Part shown: one piece after another, positions 59,387-64,000 of the stretch
Position numbering within the stretch: the stretch's first letter is position 1
Layout: each line of letters opens with the position of its first letter
Source: Vibrio methylphosphonaticus
GTDB lineage: Bacteria; Pseudomonadota; Gammaproteobacteria; Enterobacterales; Vibrionaceae
NCBI RefSeq assembly: GCF_023634655.1
Contig: NZ_JAMKMS010000001.1
Span: forward strand, 310,001 to 374,000
Direction of reading: 5' to 3'
DNA: 64,000 bases
Notes under the pieces: model-generated
What the model saw: only the letters and a program-made list of their open reading frames with translations
Told to the model about the DNA's origin: nothing
The model's database searches: none
Made by a program: the position numbers and the translations under genes

Positions 59387-61902
59387 GAGTTCAACTGTCT
59401 TTTAGTTTTGTGCGTTGCCTGATGATTCATTGGATCATCCGGCCATGGGTGTTTGGGATAACGTCCTTTCATCTCTTTTTGAACGTCTTTGTATGCGCCT
59501 TGCCAAAATGCGGCGAGGTCTTGCGTAATTTGCAAAGGTCTTTGCGCAGGTGAAAGTAACTCCAATACTATCGCTTGGCGACCATTTGCTATCCGTGGTG
59601 AAGCTTTCTCACCAAACATTTCTTGAAGCTTGATGGACAACATTGGCGCGTGTCCTACTTGATAGCGAATTTTTTTCTTGGCACCTGTTGGCACCACTAA
59701 ATGCGTCGGTAACGCATCATTCAACACATTTGAAGCTTCCCATCCTAAATACGCTTCTAGTGCTGGCATTATATTGAGCGCTTTTAGCCCCTTCATAGAG
59801 GAAATACCATGCATGAAAGGCAGCAACCACAATTCTAAATCGGCCAATAGCGCTTGCTGTGACATGTTCGGCCATTGCGCTACATCAAGCCAACCTCGTG
59901 CGCACTCCACACGAGTAACGTACTCGTTCGCAGAAGATGTCCAGTTCAGTACCGATAAGCCGTGACGACGAACGTTCGCCAAAAGTGCGCCACTAATATC
60001 GGCATCATCTGGGATGGGGATCATTTTTTGCTTCAAGACGATCGCGCCAAGCTGTGTCACCTCGCTGGCAACCAATCCCCCTCGCTTATCATCCCACTCT
60101 AGCCGCTGTTTGTTTTCAACTAACTGAGGTGCTAAGTGTTCAATGCTAGGAATATCTACGGCGAGGGCTTTAAAGATCTGACTGCTACCTCGCCCTGTAT
60201 TCAGCACATCTAAAACAACAAGGTATTCCTCATCTGCAAGCTTGTCATGATCGGCAATTTGCACACCGTGACCGTTAGCTAATAAGAACTGACCAGAGTT
60301 TCCTGAACGTTTCGCCGCAATTCTATCTGGGTAGCCTAACGCTGCAAGCACCCCGAGCAACGACTCATCACTCTCATTCAAGATAAACCGATACTTCAGC
60401 TTCTGAGCTATCGACTTAGCTCGAAGCGATAGAGCAGCGCTGCGGGTATGCTGCCCTGTTTGCCAGCGGTGTAACGCGTACCTTAAATCGGTGCTTCCTC
60501 GCTCTGGCTCTTCAATTAGGCAACATAACGCAATCGCGGTGGTAAGCTCGACAGCACCTAATGGCTGAGCTTGCAGTAGCAAACTGGCGAGGCGAGGCTC
60601 AACGCCAAGTGTATGAGCTCGCTGCCCCAACAGCGTCAATTGCGATGACGCATCGAGCAATTGTAGTTGCCTTAATAACGCTTTCGCTTGCTCAACATTC
60701 GTCGCTTTCGGTATATCGAGCCACCTTAACGTCGCCACATCTTGGCATCCCCACTTAAGCAGCTCCAACATCAAAGGGGCTAAATCACTACGCAATATTT
60801 CCGGCGTACTTTGCTGAGGCTGCTGGTTAAACTGACTTTCACTGTATAGTCGAATGCAAACCCCAGGCTCAAGACGCCCCGCCCGTCCACTGCGTTGAAT
60901 CGCCGAGGATTGCGCGATACGTCCCTGTGCTAGCTTAGTTACACCGTTTTTTAGATCAAACGTAGCCTGATTCTCTAGACCTGAATCTAATACAATCCGA
61001 ATTCCCTCGATTGTTAATGACGTCTCAGCAATGTTGGTCGCAAGCACGATTTTTCTCTGACCTGAGGCTGCCGGTTGAATCGCCCTTTGCTGGGCTTTAA
61101 AGTCTAACTGGCCATAAAGCGGACAAATGTCATAGCCACTTTGTAATTGCGTCAAGCTTTGTAATTGCATCAAACTTTGTGATTCCGATACGCTTTGTGA
61201 TTGCATTAACAACGCCTCAGTACGCTTAATCGCCCCCACGCCCGGTAAAAAAGCCAGTAGCGACCCTGAGTGATGAGACATCGCTGATAGTATTTGCTGA
61301 CACATCGCTTGAGGTAAATTTTCATTTACCCCCATAGGACGATACATCACCTCGACGGGGAAAGAGCGCCCTTTGGATTCAATATAACGCGCTTGAGGCA
61401 GCACGCGTTTCAAATCATGACTCTCTAGTGTTGCCGACATTACAATAAGCTTAAGGTCATCTCTTAGCGCTTCTTGTACCTCTAGGGTAAAAGCCAGCGC
61501 TGTATCAGCATGCAAACTTCTTTCATGAAATTCATCAAATATGATCGCGCCAATCCCGTTGAGTTCAGGATCATCTTGTAACATCCGAGTCAGTACGCCT
61601 TCAGTGACGATTTCAAGCCGAGTATGTGAACTGACTTTAGTTTCACCACGCACCCGATAACCCACAGACTCCCCAACAGGCTCTGACAATTGTTGCGCTA
61701 AATACATAGCAATATTTCTGGCGGCGATACGACGCGGTTCTAGCATGATGATTTTACCATCGACCCGACGATGGCGAAGAAGTTGCAACGGAAAGTACGT
61801 TGATTTCCCCGCCCCGGTCGGCGCTTTTAAAATCACTTGGTTTGAGTTTTCAATTGCCTCAAATAACTCAGATAATACGTCTTTAATAGGGAGTTGTGAC
61901 AA
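59383..61902 (-). CDS. hrpB: ATP-dependent helicase HrpB
   Basis: HrpB is a DEAH-type helicase of unknown physiological role. The 839-residue protein has Walker A in KAPTGAGKSTYFPLQL near 24-39, DEFH in IIFDEFHERS, SAT in VMSATLES and motif VI QRSGRAGR. The HA2/ratchet region and the HrpB-specific C-terminal domain follow. Between the two RecA-like domains (about residues 231-254) lies a four-fold hexapeptide repeat (LMQSQS, VSESQS, LMQLQS, LTQLQS) from an 18-nt DNA tandem repeat, which I do not expect from E. coli HrpB. It is first in a unit with mrcB and divergent from sfsA with only 56 nt between them. Confidence 0.95.
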   Translation of the reverse strand: MSQLPIKDVLSELFEAIENSNQVILKAPTGAGKSTYFPLQLLRHRRVDGKIIMLEPRRIAARNIAMYLAQQLSEPVGESVGYRVRGETKVSSHTRLEIVTEGVLTRMLQDDPELNGIGAIIFDEFHERSLHADTALAFTLEVQEALRDDLKLIVMSATLESHDLKRVLPQARYIESKGRSFPVEVMYRPMGVNENLPQAMCQQILSAMSHHSGSLLAFLPGVGAIKRTEALLMQSQSVSESQSLMQLQSLTQLQSGYDICPLYGQLDFKAQQRAIQPAASGQRKIVLATNIAETSLTIEGIRIVLDSGLENQATFDLKNGVTKLAQGRIAQSSAIQRSGRAGRLEPGVCIRLYSESQFNQQPQQSTPEILRSDLAPLMLELLKWGCQDVATLRWLDIPKATNVEQAKALLRQLQLLDASSQLTLLGQRAHTLGVEPRLASLLLQAQPLGAVELTTAIALCCLIEEPERGSTDLRYALHRWQTGQHTRSAALSLRAKSIAQKLKYRFILNESDESLLGVLAALGYPDRIAAKRSGNSGQFLLANGHGVQIADHDKLADEEYLVVLDVLNTGRGSSQIFKALAVDIPSIEHLAPQLVENKQRLEWDDKRGGLVASEVTQLGAIVLKQKMIPIPDDADISGALLANVRRHGLSVLNWTSSANEYVTRVECARGWLDVAQWPNMSQQALLADLELWLLPFMHGISSMKGLKALNIMPALEAYLGWEASNVLNDALPTHLVVPTGAKKKIRYQVGHAPMLSIKLQEMFGEKASPRIANGRQAIVLELLSPAQRPLQITQDLAAFWQGAYKDVQKEMKGRYPKHPWPDDPMNHQATHKTKRQLNS
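61139..61210. repeat. Four tandem 18-nt repeats inside hrpB
   Basis: Four units begin CTTTGTAATTG or CTTTGTGATT on the plus strand (61139, 61157, 61175 and 61193). They are in frame and encode Gln/Ser/Leu-rich hexapeptides. Unit identity is imperfect, so the expansion is not brand new. Confidence 0.9.
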
Positions 61903-61958
61903 CGGAAAAGCCTTGTGCTGTAATGTGAGCTCTCATTCTAATAAAAAATGGCCATGAA

Positions 61959-62669
61959 ATGCACTTCGATCCACCTTTAGAATCAGGAAAGCTCATTAAA
62001 CGATATAAACGCTTCCTTGCCGATATCACAACGGCATCCGGAGAAGCGATCACCATTCACTGCGCGAATACCGGTGCAATGACTGGCTGCGCGGTTCCTG
62101 AATCAACCGTTTGGTACTCCACCTCAGATAATCCGAAAAGAAAGTACCCAAATAGTTGGGAGTTAACCCAAACTGATCGTGGTGACATGATTTGCGTGAA
62201 TACCGCTCGAGCCAACACTCTTGCCGTAGAAGCCATCAACAATAATGTGATTGAAGAGCTAAAAGGTTATCAGACGCTGCGCACCGAAGTGAAATATGGT
62301 CAAGAAAACAGCAGAATCGATATTTTGTTGCAAGATAGTGAGCGCGTCGATTGCTACATTGAAGTAAAGAGTGTCACACTACTAGAAGAATCAGGGCAAG
62401 GGTATTTTCCAGACGCTCAAACGACAAGAGGTCAAAAACACCTCAGAGAGCTCACGGAAATGGCTCAATCTGGAAGCAGAGCCGTATTATTATTCGCTAT
62501 TTTGCATTCAGGCATTGAAAAAGTCTCTGCCGCACACCATATAGATGCGAAATATTCACAATTACTTGAGCAAGCAAGGAAAGCTGGGGTTGAAGTACTT
62601 TGTTATAAAGCATCATTTTCAGAAAATGAGATGACGCTCTTATCTCGGGTCAATTACGAACAAAAGTGA
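61959..62669 (+). CDS. sfsA: Sugar fermentation stimulation protein SfsA family
   Basis: A 236-residue soluble protein matching E. coli SfsA (234) throughout: [61 protein letters not shown] and [14 protein letters not shown]. The N-terminal OB-like fold and C-terminal nuclease-like fold (conserved R-I-D and E-V-K residues) suggest nucleic acid binding. The maltose-fermentation phenotype that named it is indirect. The ATG at 61959 aligns with the family start; the ribosome binding site is weak. It is divergent from hrpB and 126 nt upstream of dksA, as in many gammaproteobacteria. Confidence 0.95.
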   Translation: MHFDPPLESGKLIKRYKRFLADITTASGEAITIHCANTGAMTGCAVPESTVWYSTSDNPKRKYPNSWELTQTDRGDMICVNTARANTLAVEAINNNVIEELKGYQTLRTEVKYGQENSRIDILLQDSERVDCYIEVKSVTLLEESGQGYFPDAQTTRGQKHLRELTEMAQSGSRAVLLFAILHSGIEKVSAAHHIDAKYSQLLEQARKAGVEVLCYKASFSENEMTLLSRVNYEQK

Positions 62670-62708
62670 TGACACGTTCACAATGATAAGAACTTTAACA
62701 AACATCGT

Positions 62709-62737
62709 TTGCCACAAGCATTTCTTTTTGCTATAGA
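62709..62737 (+). promoter_or_regulatory. Promoter of dksA
   Basis: TTGCCA (62709-62714) and TATAGA (62732-62737) are 17 nt apart, with TGC before the -10 forming an extended element. A GC-containing discriminator (TACCCGCC) follows, consistent with ppGpp/DksA feedback. The leader of about 50 nt contains an AACTG/CAGTT hairpin before AGGAG. Confidence 0.6.
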
Positions 62738-62795
62738 TACCCGCCTTAAAATTAACTGTTCACACAGTTGACTAGGTTTAAGTAGGAGATGCTGT

Positions 62796-63242
62796 ATGCC
62801 AGAATCAAAGAAAAAAGCGCTAGGCATCCTAGCCATTGCAGGGGTTGATCCTTACCAGGAAAAAGCCGGTGAAGAGTACATGTCACCAGCTCAAATGGAT
62901 CATTTTAGAAAAATCTTGGGCGCTTGGCGCAACCAACTTAGGGAAGAAGTTGATCGTACTGTGCACCATATGCAAGACGAAGCGGCTAATTTCCCTGATC
63001 CGGTTGACCGAGCTTCTCAAGAAGAAGAGTTCAGCTTAGAGTTACGTAACCGTGACCGTGAACGTCGTTTAATTAAGAAAATCGAGAAAACGCTTAACAA
63101 GATAGAAGAAGACGACTTTGGCTTCTGTGAATCTTGTGGTGTTGAAATCGGTATTCGCCGCTTAGAAGCCCGTCCTACTGCCGATTTATGTATCGACTGT
63201 AAGACACTTGCAGAAATCAAAGAACGACAGATGCAAGGCTAA
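62796..63242 (+). CDS. dksA: RNA polymerase-binding transcription factor DksA
   Basis: DksA binds the secondary channel of RNA polymerase and, with ppGpp, redirects transcription during starvation. The 148-residue protein is nearly identical in layout to E. coli DksA (151). An N-terminal helix bundle ([19 protein letters not shown]) leads to the long coiled coil, whose tip DPVDRAS carries the two essential Asp residues. A four-Cys zinc finger follows (CESCGVEIG and CIDCKTLAE), with a C-terminal helix. AGGAG precedes the ATG. A terminator separates it from gluQRS. Confidence 0.98.
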   Translation: MPESKKKALGILAIAGVDPYQEKAGEEYMSPAQMDHFRKILGAWRNQLREEVDRTVHHMQDEAANFPDPVDRASQEEEFSLELRNRDRERRLIKKIEKTLNKIEEDDFGFCESCGVEIGIRRLEARPTADLCIDCKTLAEIKERQMQG

Positions 63243-63254
63243 TATAGCGATAAG

Positions 63255-63278
63255 AAGGGAGCAAACGCTCCCTTTTTT
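63255..63278 (+). terminator. Rho-independent terminator between dksA and gluQRS
   Basis: AAGGGAGC, AAAC loop, GCTCCCTT and T6, starting 12 nt after the dksA stop. A terminator at this position is also known in enterobacteria, where gluQRS depends partly on readthrough. Confidence 0.92.
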
Positions 63279-63348
63279 GATCATTCATGATGATCATATC
63301 AATGCAGCAATAACGCTCTACACTGTCTTTTAAAGAAAACTCTGTCTT

Positions 63349-63354
63349 TATAAT
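63349..63354 (+). promoter_or_regulatory. Perfect -10 element just before gluQRS
   Basis: TATAAT ends 5 nt before the first ATG of a duplicated start region. A transcript starting the usual 6-7 nt downstream would begin at or next to that ATG, giving an almost leaderless mRNA. No good -35 is visible. Confidence 0.45.
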
Positions 63355-63359
63355 AAACT

Positions 63360-63393
63360 ATGTATATAGGTCGGTTATGTATATAGGTCGATT
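63360..63393 (+). repeat. 17-nt tandem duplication across the gluQRS start
   Basis: ATGTATATAGGTCGGTT and ATGTATATAGGTCGATT are adjacent and differ at one base. The first copy supplies an out-of-frame ATG that reads nine codons to a TAG (63384-63386) inside the second copy. The second copy contains the real start. Confidence 0.9.
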
Positions 63394-64000
63394 TGCGCCT
63401 TCTCCGTCGGGTCCCTTACACTTTGGCTCCCTTGTTGCCGCACTAGGCAGTTACTTTCAAGCGAAAGCCCAGTCAGGCCAATGGCTCGTTCGTATTGAGG
63501 ATATTGACCCTCCACGTGAAATTGCTGGTGCTTCATCTCTCATTTTAAAAACGTTAGACGCGTACCAGTTAGGTTGGGATGGCGACGTGCTCTACCAAAG
63601 CTCACGCCTTGCCGCCTACCAGCAGCAAGTGGATGAATGGCTGTTATCAGATGATGCCTATCTGTGTGAGTGTACTCGTCGACAAATCAAAGAGACCGAC
63701 GGCTTCTATCAAGGTACATGTCGCCATAAAGGCTTAATCGCAACCGGCAACCAAGCCGTTCGATTAAAGGTGAGACATCCAATAAGTGTGTTTAACGATC
63801 AACGCTATGGCTCGCTCGCTATCCCAGCAGGTCTAGTCCACGAAGACTTTATCATTAAACGTAGAGATGGGCTTTTTGCCTATAACTTAGCTGTTGTACT
63901 TGATGATATCTATCAAGGGGTAACCGAAGTAGTCAGAGGCGCTGATTTAATTGAACCTACCGGGCGACAAATTAGTCTCTATAAAACACTCGGTGCGACG
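63377..64000 (+). CDS. gluQRS: Glutamyl-Q tRNA(Asp) synthetase, 5' part (truncated by window)
   Basis: GluQRS attaches glutamate to queuosine at position 34 of tRNA-Asp; it is a glutamyl-tRNA synthetase paralogue lacking the anticodon-binding domain. The 208 visible codons begin [20 protein letters not shown], containing the HIGH-like HFGS signature. [10 protein letters not shown] follows, then a zinc site from CECT and a later Cys-Tyr-type element (GTCRHKG), and [16 protein letters not shown]. The KMSK-like region and C terminus are beyond the window. ATG 63377 is the start; the earlier ATG at 63360 is out of frame. No ribosome binding site is visible. Confidence 0.93.
   Translation, partial: MYIGRFAPSPSGPLHFGSLVAALGSYFQAKAQSGQWLVRIEDIDPPREIAGASSLILKTLDAYQLGWDGDVLYQSSRLAAYQQQVDEWLLSDDAYLCECTRRQIKETDGFYQGTCRHKGLIATGNQAVRLKVRHPISVFNDQRYGSLAIPAGLVHEDFIIKRRDGLFAYNLAVVLDDIYQGVTEVVRGADLIEPTGRQISLYKTLGAT

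Overview
This is a contiguous piece of the main chromosome of a Vibrio-like gammaproteobacterium. The order hemL, AI-2E transporter, rsmC, chiS-type kinase, acnB, patatin-barrel, mrcB, hrpB, sfsA, dksA, gluQRS is the Vibrio arrangement. A division/cell-wall (dcw) cluster without ddl, followed by lpxC, secA and mutT, fits the same group. Almost all is core genome. I see no insertion sequence, prophage, integron, CRISPR array, tRNA or rRNA.

Layout. At 1-4.2 kb: a truncated YicG-type membrane protein, modF overlapping a flavodoxin-like gene, a LysR regulator, and a convergent YfcA-type exporter. At 4.3-10.6 kb (minus strand): carB and carA, dapB, mutT. At 10.6-30.7 kb (minus): secA, lpxC and the dcw cluster, transcribed rsmH-ftsL-ftsI-murE-murF-mraY-murD-ftsW-murG-murC-ftsQ-ftsA-ftsZ. 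At 30.9-32.2 kb (minus): RNase P RNA (rnpB) and rsmI. At 32.2-35.9 kb (plus): lpoA, yraN, diaA, dolP. At 36-38.2 kb (minus): ilvI-ilvH. At 38.6-42.9 kb (minus): a two-gene RND efflux operon. At 43.1-47.7 kb: erpA divergent from hemL, an unlisted 40-residue membrane protein on the minus strand, an AI-2E family transporter, rsmC. At 48-51.4 kb: a 1128-residue hybrid kinase that I identify as ChiS. At 51.5-61.9 kb (minus): acnB, a patatin/beta-barrel protein, mrcB, hrpB. At 62-64 kb (plus): sfsA, dksA, and gluQRS running off the end.

How the genes work together. Envelope growth dominates: precursor synthesis (dapB for meso-DAP, murC-F, mraY, murG), polymerisation and cross-linking (ftsW, ftsI, mrcB, lpoA), ring assembly (ftsZAQL), lipid A (lpxC), secretion (secA) and outer-membrane quality (dolP, patatin-barrel). 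Carbamoyl phosphate, branched-chain amino acid, tetrapyrrole and Fe-S assembly genes surround them.

I found no wholly new multi-gene system. The most notable observations are: a ChiS-type chitin regulator directly beside acnB, without the chitobiose operon that adjoins it in V. cholerae; a previously unlisted 40-residue Cys-rich membrane protein at 45136-45258; a 7-codon upstream ORF with a perfect ribosome binding site that ends across the acnB start codon; a ModF with one intact and one decayed ATP site; an IscR-like site across the erpA promoter; and short tandem duplications at the ends or starts of acnB, ilvH and gluQRS and inside hrpB.
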